DNA of 64,000 bases from Marinicella marina (GTDB lineage Bacteria > Pseudomonadota > Gammaproteobacteria > Xanthomonadales > Marinicellaceae), in NCBI RefSeq assembly GCF_030065545.1, contig NZ_JASJNC010000002.1, positions 1-64,000 on the forward strand. Direction: 5' to 3'. The position numbers were made by a program, and so were the translations under genes. Each line of letters starts with the position of its first letter. Position 1 is the first letter of the stretch. Positions 1 through 6,370 of this stretch are shown piece after piece. The notes beneath the pieces are model-generated. The model was not told the DNA's origin, ran no database searches, and saw nothing but the letters and a program-made list of their open reading frames with translations.

Positions 1-2
1 AT

Positions 3-371
3 AGCATCATCATGGAGGATGTTGATGTGATGGAATCATTTGATGTGAACGGCACGTCTGTTAATTTAGAGTTTGATTGTAATCTGGTCAATGAAACTGA
101 CAGTTTGTCATCGGCCAATGGTCTAAGCTTCATCACCAACCGTTTGGCATTGAATTTTATTGATCCTGCCAATGGAAACTACCGCATCGGACAGCCATCA
201 GCAGCGGTTGATTTATGTGCTGAAGTGAATTTCAATTCGTCGCCTGTGGACTTTGAGGGTGATTTCCTGGGTTTTGATGACGTTGCTTTTCCTGATGTAT
301 CAGGCCCTTATGATGCGGGAGCTGATGAGTCGTACTTATCTGATGTGATTTTTGCCAACGGTTTTGAATGA
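3..371 (+). CDS. C-terminal end of a secreted right-handed beta-helix (choice-of-anchor Q-like) protein, cut by the window edge
   Basis: The frame is open to the left edge, so only the last ~120 residues are seen. The tail runs through a short block with NYRIG.PSAAVDLC, then DAGADES, and ends in DVIFANGFE. The same order (AADSPAIDLC, DAGADES, DIIFKDGFD) closes the large beta-helix protein at 9988-11721, so the two are related. Such proteins are secreted or surface-attached; the aromatic/acidic C-terminal tail may be a sorting signal, which is inference. An internal ATG at 12 is unlikely to be the true start because the frame continues upstream. Confidence 0.75.
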   Translation, partial: SIIMEDVDVMESFDVNGTSVNLEFDCNLVNETDSLSSANGLSFITNRLALNFIDPANGNYRIGQPSAAVDLCAEVNFNSSPVDFEGDFLGFDDVAFPDVSGPYDAGADESYLSDVIFANGFE

Positions 372-440
372 TATTTGGTTTCATCACTAAATAAGGATTA
401 TAGGCTTGTGAGGTAAAAAATAATGAACTGACCTGGTATG

Positions 441-469
441 AGAGGAGAGCTGTTTATTCGCTCTCCTCT
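441..469. terminator. Perfect 10-bp hairpin after the beta-helix gene
   Basis: The arms AGAGGAGAGC (441-450) and GCTCTCCTCT (460-469) are fully complementary around a 9-nt loop. No clear T-tract follows on the plus strand, so it may be a weak or Rho-assisted terminator of the preceding gene rather than a classic intrinsic one. Confidence 0.5.
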
Positions 470-527
470 AATCAATGGCGATGTGTATGTGGTTGATTGA
501 GTAAATGGTTCAATATCAAGTGCCAAC

Positions 528-631
528 ACTTAACAAGCGGTTGCACCAGACAAATTTCCGCTGTAAACTTTTGTGCAAAATGACGTACAAAGCCGACACC
601 AGAAATTTGCTCGGTGAGCTGGGTGTTAGCA
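528..631 (+). other. Integron attC-like recombination site A
   Basis: The left inverse core ACTTAAC (528-534) matches RYYYAAC and the right core GTTAGCA (625-631) carries the GTTRR start of a core site. Between them the arms form an imperfect palindrome: CAAATTTC (551-558) against GAAATTTG (602-609), flanked by CACC against GGTG. Length (104 bp) and layout fit a chromosomal attC. The right core is the exact reverse complement of the inverse core of the next site at 1318, and the complementarity extends to 9 nt (GTTAGCACT), as expected for the two ends of a single gene cassette. Confidence 0.6.
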
Positions 632-642
632 CTCAAGGAAAA

Positions 643-1314
643 ATGAGAACTATATTTCTAATTTTACTTACCTTTGCTTCTGTAGATTCATTCTCAATTG
701 AGAGTACCTGCTTCGGAACATCCTCAAGTGGTAGGCTTGAAAATGGTGTTCGCTTACCTTCTGAAGGAAAAAACTTCATAGGCTACAGTGCCATGGCAAG
801 AATAGCTGGGCGTACCTATGTTCATTCAGTTGTAAGAGATATAATTGTTACTTCCTATAAAGATTTAGAAACAGAACAACCTGACAAAGTATTTAAGTAC
901 GCAGAGACTGGTTTACGGGAAGGTGGTGAGTTCAAACCTCATAAAACTCATATGAACGGGCTATCGGTGGATTTTATGACGCCGGTCCTTAATGAGAAAG
1001 GTGAGTCTGTTCATCTCCGAACAAACCTTCTGAATCGTTTGGGTTACGATATAGAGTTTGATAAAGCTGGGGTTTACGATGGTTTAGTCATTGATTACGA
1101 AGCCTTAGCTGCTCACATCGTTTTACTTCATAAAAACTCAAAAAAACTGGGTTATGATTTGTGGCGTGTGATTTTCAATCCAAAGCTTCAGCCCAGTTTG
1201 TTTAAAACAAAGTATGGTGCTTATTTGAAAGAGCATATTCAATTTTCAAAAAAGAGATCGTGGGTGCGGCATGATGAGCATTACCATGTTGATTTTTCAA
1301 TACCGTGCAAATAA
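643..1314 (+). CDS. Secreted LAS-type metallopeptidase (penicillin-insensitive murein endopeptidase-like), cassette-borne
   Basis: The 223-residue product starts with a signal peptide (MRTIFLILLTFASVDSFS). It has a THMNGLSVDFMTP block and a C-terminal RHDEHYHVDF block. The H-x(n)-D plus H-x-H pattern is the zinc site of LAS-type peptidoglycan endopeptidases (MepA/M74, M15), so peptidoglycan cleavage in the periplasm is the likely role. The ATG at 643 is chosen because AAGGA lies just upstream and the signal peptide starts there; the frame extends back to 505, but that stretch is the attC site. The gene begins 12 nt after the attC A core and ends 3 nt before attC B, so it fills a typical integron cassette. 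Family assignment is by motif only. Confidence 0.7.
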   Translation: MRTIFLILLTFASVDSFSIESTCFGTSSSGRLENGVRLPSEGKNFIGYSAMARIAGRTYVHSVVRDIIVTSYKDLETEQPDKVFKYAETGLREGGEFKPHKTHMNGLSVDFMTPVLNEKGESVHLRTNLLNRLGYDIEFDKAGVYDGLVIDYEALAAHIVLLHKNSKKLGYDLWRVIFNPKLQPSLFKTKYGAYLKEHIQFSKKRSWVRHDEHYHVDFSIPCK

Positions 1315-1317
1315 AAG

Positions 1318-1378
1318 TGCTAACAAAGTGTTCAAGTTTCAGGCAAGCCGGCTAGGACACAGCAAATATGTGTTAGTT
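1318..1378 (+). other. Integron attC-like recombination site B (61 bp)
   Basis: Inverse core TGCTAAC (1318-1324) and right core GTTAGTT (1372-1378) lie 61 bp apart, the classic 59-base-element size, with a central GCCGGC. TGCTAAC is the reverse complement of the core at 625-631, linking the two ends of the 643-1314 cassette. Internal arm pairing is weaker than in site A, so activity is uncertain. Confidence 0.55.
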
Positions 1379-1416
1379 TTAAGGTGTTCACACAACAAAG
1401 AAGAGGTGTTTCAGTT

Positions 1417-1911
1417 ATGAATTTATTTCAAATAGCATTAATCTTATCCACTTTTCTGTGTTCTTTGGTAGCAGGTTTTTTGTTTGCGTATGCGATAGTG
1501 GTGATGCCGGGGATCAAACATTTGAGCGATAGGGCATTTATCAGGGCTTTTCAGGTCACAGATCGCATCATCCAGAATAATCACCCGGTGTTTATGTTGG
1601 TTTGGCTGGGCTCAGCAATCGCATTAATAGTTTCGGCATATTATGGGACAACAAGACTAGAGGGCTTGGATTTGTATCTTTTGGCTTTTGCTGCAATTGC
1701 GTACGTTGTTGGCGTGCAAGTTCCGACCATTGTTGTTAATCTACCGCTGAATAATAAATTACAAACAATAGATATTGACGCGTTAAGCGAATCTGATATA
1801 AAGACAGCTCGTAATGACTTCGAGTCGCGCTGGAATAGGTCCAACTTGATCAGAACGGTCATTGCCGCTTGCGTATCTGCATTGTTAATCGTACTTTTGT
1901 TGCGGTTGTGA
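1417..1911 (+). CDS. DUF1772-family membrane protein
   Basis: 164 residues with four hydrophobic segments (near residues 5-30, 50-70, 82-102 and 145-163). The signature NLPLNNKL plus a later ESRWNRSNLIRT block matches the DUF1772 (anthrone oxygenase-like) family. ATG 1417 is preferred over a GTG at 1384 because an AGAGGTG ribosome site precedes it. It follows attC site B directly and is followed by an attC-like inverse core at 1935, so it may be a second cassette. Function in bacteria is not established; the product is likely in the inner membrane. Confidence 0.7.
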   Translation: MNLFQIALILSTFLCSLVAGFLFAYAIVVMPGIKHLSDRAFIRAFQVTDRIIQNNHPVFMLVWLGSAIALIVSAYYGTTRLEGLDLYLLAFAAIAYVVGVQVPTIVVNLPLNNKLQTIDIDALSESDIKTARNDFESRWNRSNLIRTVIAACVSALLIVLLLRL

Positions 1912-1934
1912 CGCATCGATACTTGTAGCAGCAA

Positions 1935-1967
1935 ACCTAACAAATCGCTGACTTGAAGGGGTTACCT
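1935..1967 (+). other. Truncated attC-like site
   Basis: ACCTAAC (1935-1941) is a perfect RYYYAAC inverse core followed by AAATCGCTGACTTG, a sequence style common in attC left arms. The expected right arm is missing; GTTACCT at 1961 is a poor core. It looks like a decayed or truncated cassette end. Confidence 0.35.
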
Positions 1968-1997
1968 GTCGTAAATCAATTAATAGGAATACATTCA

Positions 1998-2297
1998 ATG
2001 TTAAAAATTTTTCGAATGGTCAGTTTAATGGAAGGCATTTCATTTCTACTGATACTGTCTGTGACACTGGGCTTGATCAGCAGAGAGTATGTTTTTGTTT
2101 TGGGTATGAGTCATGGTGCTATATTTCTGCTGTATTTCATACTTTCTTTGCTTGTCTCACACAAACAAAACTGGTCTGTGACTGTTTGGTTATTGGTTTT
2201 ATTGGCCGCTTTTATCCCTTTTGCTTTTATTCCAGTAGAGCTGTTTCTTAAAAAAGAACTGGGGAAAAGCCAACAAAACACAAACCAAGTCAGTTAA
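1998..2297 (+). CDS. DUF3817-like small integral membrane protein
   Basis: 99 residues, three hydrophobic helices. The N-terminal VSLMEGISFLLIL and central GMSHGAIFLLYF blocks resemble DUF3817 membrane proteins. ATG 1998 has TAGGA 9 nt upstream; the longer reading from 1953 overlaps the attC-like sequence. It is the third small same-strand gene in the putative cassette stretch. Function unknown. Confidence 0.65.
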   Translation: MLKIFRMVSLMEGISFLLILSVTLGLISREYVFVLGMSHGAIFLLYFILSLLVSHKQNWSVTVWLLVLLAAFIPFAFIPVELFLKKELGKSQQNTNQVS

Positions 2298-2354
2298 TTT
2301 TGTTCCCAAAATAGTTCGATAAACTATGGAAACAAGAGTTATCAATCTCGTTTT

Positions 2355-2403
2355 AAACGCAGGTCTCGAAACAAATTGCTGGCCTATTATTGGCGCGTTA
2401 GCT
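2355..2403 (+). other. attC-like remnant with GTTAGCT core
   Basis: GCGTTAGCT at 2395-2403 can pair with AAACGC near 2355, enclosing about 40 nt with a partial palindrome. It sits between the DUF3817 and CPBP genes where a cassette junction would fall. The left core is imperfect, so this is suggestive only. Confidence 0.25.
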
Positions 2404-2420
2404 TTATAAAGGATTTATAA

Positions 2421-3128
2421 ATGGACTCAAATATACGCACATCAACACCAGAAAATACCCCGTCAGCTTTTGTTTTCTTGCTAGATCTGGTGATTTATAT
2501 TGCGATTATGTTTCTTGTACGGGAACTGTATTTTGCTCAGTTTAATTTTATAACCAACGGCCTTTTTTGGTCATTGACAACCTTGCTTACTGCAGCAGTT
2601 TTGATGCGAATGAGACAGGTTTCTTGGAGAGAAATAGGGTTATGCAAGCCAGAAAATTTTAAAAAAGCATTGTTTGCCACTGTTTTTATTTTTGCCTTCA
2701 CAATTATTTCAATCGTGGTTTTTCAAATGATAAAAGACCAGCTGGGTCTGCAGGTCGCACCTGATTTGTCGAATGAAAATGCTGCTTCTAAGTTCGGTGA
2801 GCTAGCTGGTAATTGGGCACTTTTTTTAACCCTTATTCCTTTCATATGGCTGCAGTCGGCATTGGAAGAAATATTGGACAGAGGGTTTCTGATCAATTGG
2901 ATAGAAAGAGCACTGGCCAGTACATGGTTTGCCACCATCATGGCGGTGCTGGTTCAGGCCATGATTTTTGGTTTCAGGCATTCTTATGATATTTCAGAAC
3001 GTTCAATCACTGTGGCTTTGATTGGCCTGGCTATGGGCATTGGTTATGTGGCGTTTGGACGGAACCTGTGGCCATTAATTATTGCGCACTGCATACTGAA
3101 TACCATGTCTATGCTGGAAAGGGTTTAG
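2421..3128 (+). CDS. CPBP-family intramembrane metalloprotease
   Basis: 235 residues, multi-spanning. The CPBP (Abi/CAAX) motifs are present in order: EEILDRGFL (motif 1, EExxxR), FGFRHS (motif 2) and AHCILNT (motif 3). The family cleaves prenylated or other membrane substrates in eukaryotes and often acts in bacteriocin self-immunity or maturation in bacteria; the substrate here is unknown. An AAGGAT ribosome site precedes ATG 2421. It may be the last gene of the cassette-like stretch; a GTTAGTC core-like word lies after it at 3159. Confidence 0.8.
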   Translation: MDSNIRTSTPENTPSAFVFLLDLVIYIAIMFLVRELYFAQFNFITNGLFWSLTTLLTAAVLMRMRQVSWREIGLCKPENFKKALFATVFIFAFTIISIVVFQMIKDQLGLQVAPDLSNENAASKFGELAGNWALFLTLIPFIWLQSALEEILDRGFLINWIERALASTWFATIMAVLVQAMIFGFRHSYDISERSITVALIGLAMGIGYVAFGRNLWPLIIAHCILNTMSMLERV

Positions 3129-3242
3129 ATTAAGGCTGCTGACATCTCGAGTGAAGCGGTTAGTCTGAAGCCATTGACCTCAGTCGCAACAGATCCTGTT
3201 AATTACGCTAAAATCAATCGCATAAAAAGGTAGAATAAACTC

Positions 3243-3884
3243 ATGAAGAAAGCCATAGTTTTGGGAGCCACGGGATTGGTTGGCAGCAAGCTCATCGAAC
3301 ACTTAGCCAAGGAACCAACCATTGAGAAAGTGGTTGCTGTGACCAGGCGGCCTGTTGCATATGAGTCTGAAAAGATCATCAATGCAGTGGTTGACTTTGA
3401 TGGGTTAGAAAAACACCGCGATCTTTTCAACGGCGATGTGCTTTTTTCATGCTTGGGGACAACGCTGAAACAAGCCGGTTCGATTGCAGCACAAAGGGTT
3501 GTTGATTTCGATTATCAGTATATCGTTGCCAAGATGGCTGCTGACAACCAGGTCAATCATTACCTACTGGTTTCATCCAGCGGCGCCAATGCGAACAGCA
3601 AGAGTCCGTACTTAAAGATGAAAGGTGAACTGGAAGATGCCATTTCATCATTGCCATTCAAGCGAATCAGCATCCTACAACCCTCACTGCTCATCGGAGA
3701 ACGCGAATCCTTTCGTTTGGCAGAAACGGTCGGCAGTTGGGTGCTGCCTGTGGTATGCAAACTGCCAGGGCTGAAAAAGTACCGCCCCATATCAGGTGAT
3801 CAAGTGGCTGAAAAAATGGTAACACTGGGTTTATCGGCAGGCCAGTCCAGGGAGGTCTATCGACTGGATGAGGTATTCAAATGA
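3243..3884 (+). CDS. NAD(P)-binding Rossmann-fold oxidoreductase (HTATIP2/TIP30-like)
   Basis: 213 residues. The N-terminal GATGLVGSKL is the dinucleotide-binding glycine motif. Further on are VDFDG, a SCLGTTLKQAGS block, VSSSGAN (active-site Ser region) and YLKMKGELE, in which Y-x3-K fits an atypical short-chain dehydrogenase. The overall order matches the CC3/TIP30-like oxidoreductases of Proteobacteria. Probably cytosolic; the substrate is unknown. Confidence 0.8.
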   Translation: MKKAIVLGATGLVGSKLIEHLAKEPTIEKVVAVTRRPVAYESEKIINAVVDFDGLEKHRDLFNGDVLFSCLGTTLKQAGSIAAQRVVDFDYQYIVAKMAADNQVNHYLLVSSSGANANSKSPYLKMKGELEDAISSLPFKRISILQPSLLIGERESFRLAETVGSWVLPVVCKLPGLKKYRPISGDQVAEKMVTLGLSAGQSREVYRLDEVFK

Positions 3885-3942
3885 TGCTCAAAACAGGCCA
3901 CAATAGATGATGAATTCAACGGTTAAGAACGGGGACTGATTG

Positions 3943-4293
3943 ATGAAATTCAATGAAATTCGCGCCTTTATTCCATGCAAAGATTACGAACAATCCGTAT
4001 CGTTCTACCGCGCGCTGGGTTTTAGAGGCGAGCCTGCTGGCGAAGACATGATGATGTTTGAGAGGGATGGGTGTACCTTCTTTTTGCAGAAAAATTTTTA
4101 CGATGAAGCATTTTCAAAAAACCAGATGTTTCAATTAATTGTCTCTGACATAAATGAAACCTATGCAGTGGTGTCACAAATTAACGACAGTGATGCCAGA
4201 CACAGCGCCATTAAACAGGAGCATTGGGGTCAAGTGATTTATTTGTGGGGGCCATCCGGAGAACTTTGGCATGTTACTGAACTCAACAGCTGA
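3943..4293 (+). CDS. VOC-superfamily (glyoxalase/bleomycin resistance-like) protein
   Basis: 116 residues, a single beta-alpha-beta-beta-beta pair typical of VOC proteins: IPCKDYEQSVSFYRALGF near the N terminus and WGPSGELWHVTE at the end. ATG 3943 is used because GGGGA lies 8-12 nt upstream; a TTG just before it is less likely. The role could be small-molecule binding or resistance and cannot be read from sequence. Confidence 0.75.
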   Translation: MKFNEIRAFIPCKDYEQSVSFYRALGFRGEPAGEDMMMFERDGCTFFLQKNFYDEAFSKNQMFQLIVSDINETYAVVSQINDSDARHSAIKQEHWGQVIYLWGPSGELWHVTELNS

Positions 4294-4397
4294 TAAGTTT
4301 TGGTCGATAACCACCTCACGTTATTCTGTTTTGTGGCGACATAAGCAAACGCAGTAAAATTTGATTACACCCAAGACCCGCTTTCAGGAGAAAGTAA

Positions 4398-4757
4398 ATG
4401 ACATCAACAGCCGCAGTGATTCTTATCTTAATCGGGATTGCACACAGTTATCTGGGTGAGCGCTATATCTTGATTCGTCTGTTTAAAAGAGGGCAGGTTC
4501 CGCATTTATTTGGCAGTGACTTTTTTACCAAAGGCACCCTGAGGTTTTGTTGGCACATCATGTCGGTGGCGGCATTTGGCTTTGCCGCCATTCTCATGCA
4601 CCAACCCTCACACACTGCTTTTGTGCTTCAAGTCATTGCTGCAGTGTTTTTGGCAAGTGCGGTACTTTCTTTTTACTTTACCAAAGGCAAGCACCTCTCT
4701 TGGATCGCATTTTTAGTGGTAGCGGCTTTGTGTTTACTTGAAGCGCATGGGTTGTAA
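4398..4757 (+). CDS. Small four-helix membrane protein of unknown function
   Basis: 119 residues with four hydrophobic segments and a short polar stretch (ERYILIRLFKRGQVPHLFGSD) after the first. A CAGGAG site precedes the ATG. I do not recognise a named family. The product is likely an inner-membrane protein; no operon partner is evident. Confidence 0.65.
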   Translation: MTSTAAVILILIGIAHSYLGERYILIRLFKRGQVPHLFGSDFFTKGTLRFCWHIMSVAAFGFAAILMHQPSHTAFVLQVIAAVFLASAVLSFYFTKGKHLSWIAFLVVAALCLLEAHGL

Positions 4758-4803
4758 AACAATTAAAATAATGACCTGAGAAAAATGATGCACCAACCAC
4801 CGC

Positions 4804-5418
4804 ATGATGAATAAAGACAGATGGAAAGCCCTTATGGGTGTCATGGGGTTTGAGCCCTCACTTGATTGTTATGATATTCTCTATGCTGCTTATTCAGAAA
4901 AACATCGTTTCTATCACACCGCCAAGCACATTGATGCCATGTTGAAACACTTTGATGAGGTGAAAGAACTGGCCCAGCGACCCAATGAGTTAGAACTGGC
5001 CATCTGGTTTCACGATGCCATTTATAAACCGTTTTCAAAAAGCAATGAGCTGGACAGCGCGGTATGGGCCCGAGATTTTATGCTGGCCAACGGTGCAGAT
5101 GAATCCAATGCGCAGCGGGTTTATGACTTGATCATGGCCACCGTGCACGATGTTGATGTGACATATAATAATGATGCGCAGTTGATGGTAGACATTGATC
5201 TGACCATTCTTGGCACACCGCCGCCTGTTTATGATGCCTTTGAAAAGCATGTGCGCAAAGAATACAGGTGGGTGCCTTATTTTATCTACCAAAAAAAAAG
5301 AAAGCAGTTGCTCAACTCATTCCTGCAGCATAAAAACATTTATCACTTGGCTTATTTTCGAGAAAAGTTTGAGGACAATGCCAGATCGAACATCAAAAGA
5401 GCCATCAATACATTGTAA
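4804..5418 (+). CDS. HD-superfamily predicted metal-dependent phosphohydrolase
   Basis: 204 residues. YHTAKHIDAML followed by AIWFHDAIY supplies the H...HD metal site, and MVDIDLTILG supplies the later Asp. This order matches the COG4339-type predicted HD hydrolases. Two ATG codons (4804, 4807) are possible. Likely cytosolic; the substrate is unknown. Confidence 0.8.
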   Translation: MMNKDRWKALMGVMGFEPSLDCYDILYAAYSEKHRFYHTAKHIDAMLKHFDEVKELAQRPNELELAIWFHDAIYKPFSKSNELDSAVWARDFMLANGADESNAQRVYDLIMATVHDVDVTYNNDAQLMVDIDLTILGTPPPVYDAFEKHVRKEYRWVPYFIYQKKRKQLLNSFLQHKNIYHLAYFREKFEDNARSNIKRAINTL

Positions 5419-5463
5419 AACAGCTGGAATTTTGTTTGATTATTTTAGGTGACAATCACTGTT

Positions 5464-6084
5464 TTATAAAGCTTTGCGGCCATGAACCAAAAAACATGAG
5501 AGTAAAGTCAATATCAACAAAGCCATCAGCCCAGTTACAGAAAGCGTTGGAACTGCAGTAGGCTCAATCCCGAAAACCATGGTTGATACATTGTTATCAG
5601 GGTTTGGGTCAACATCTTCATTATTTATACTAAATAAACCAAAGGTTGAAGTCCACTCGACTTCTCTTACACCTGTTTCAAAGTTAACTAAAAATAAGCC
5701 ATAGCAGGTAATTGACTCTCCAGGCGCCATTGGTGGATAGAAAAACTGATAACCAAAAGCTACTGGGTTTGGGGGGCGAGGATCTACAACACTGATTCTA
5801 AAATCACATGCTTGATCAATATTGGTGTTCTGAAAAAAATCTAACGCAACACCGGTATCGTTTCAAACTGCAGACGATGCAAGCGCCGATAATGGCCTGC
5901 CATTGCCCCCTACATCAGGACCATGATTTGTCAGAGTTATGCTGAATTGACCAACTTCACCAAGATTTAAATCACTGAATTGAGTTTGGTCAACGGAAAT
6001 TTCGAAATCGCTCACTGCAGCATGCGCTGAATAAAAAACAAAAAGCCATATGAAAGAGACATGTAAAAATTGATATTTTTTCAT
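5464..6084 (-). pseudogene. Secreted DUF11-like protein with C-terminal membrane anchor, interrupted by an in-frame TGA
   Basis: The reading starts at 6084 with a signal peptide (MKKYQFLHVSFIWLF...AHA) and a domain containing QFSITLTNHGP. TGA at 5865-5863 stops it after LASSAV, but the same frame continues without a shift (NDTGVALDFFQNTNIDQACDF, DPRPPNP, GESITCY) to a C-terminal VPTLSVTGL plus a hydrophobic helix and a basic end, an IPTL-type anchor. The domain layout therefore spans the stop, and the whole is one broken gene unless the stop is read through. A paralog at 17989-18630 is broken at the equivalent place. Confidence 0.7.
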
Positions 6085-6370
6085 GTTTTCATAATATATT
6101 GAGATGACTAATTAAGTGATTGTTTTCTTAAAATCTTCAAGAAATATTTTAAAAGTTCGTGGTGGGTCGTAAATAGTTGAATAACTATTCTTCAAATATT
6201 TCTTTTTATCAATGAAAGCCAAAGACATTGGAAGAAATTTATTTAGTCTGGAAATTGTAGAATTTGAGTCATACCATTCGGGACAATCAGTTCTCAACGC
6301 TTACCATAAAACTTGTGTATTTATCTGGTGTATACTTTTGATCTTAGAATAAATCATTACAAAAACCACT

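Noticed and set aside
505-642. Extending the LAS-type peptidase gene upstream to an ATG at 507
   Set aside because: This stretch is the attC-like palindrome; a signal peptide and ribosome site fit ATG 643.
3126-3165. GTTAGTC core-like word after the CPBP gene as another attC
   Set aside because: No proper inverse core or arm pairing; only a weak match.
6112-6297. A 61-codon minus-strand frame upstream of the broken anchored-protein gene
   Set aside because: TTG start without a ribosome site, AT-rich intergenic composition, no recognisable motif.
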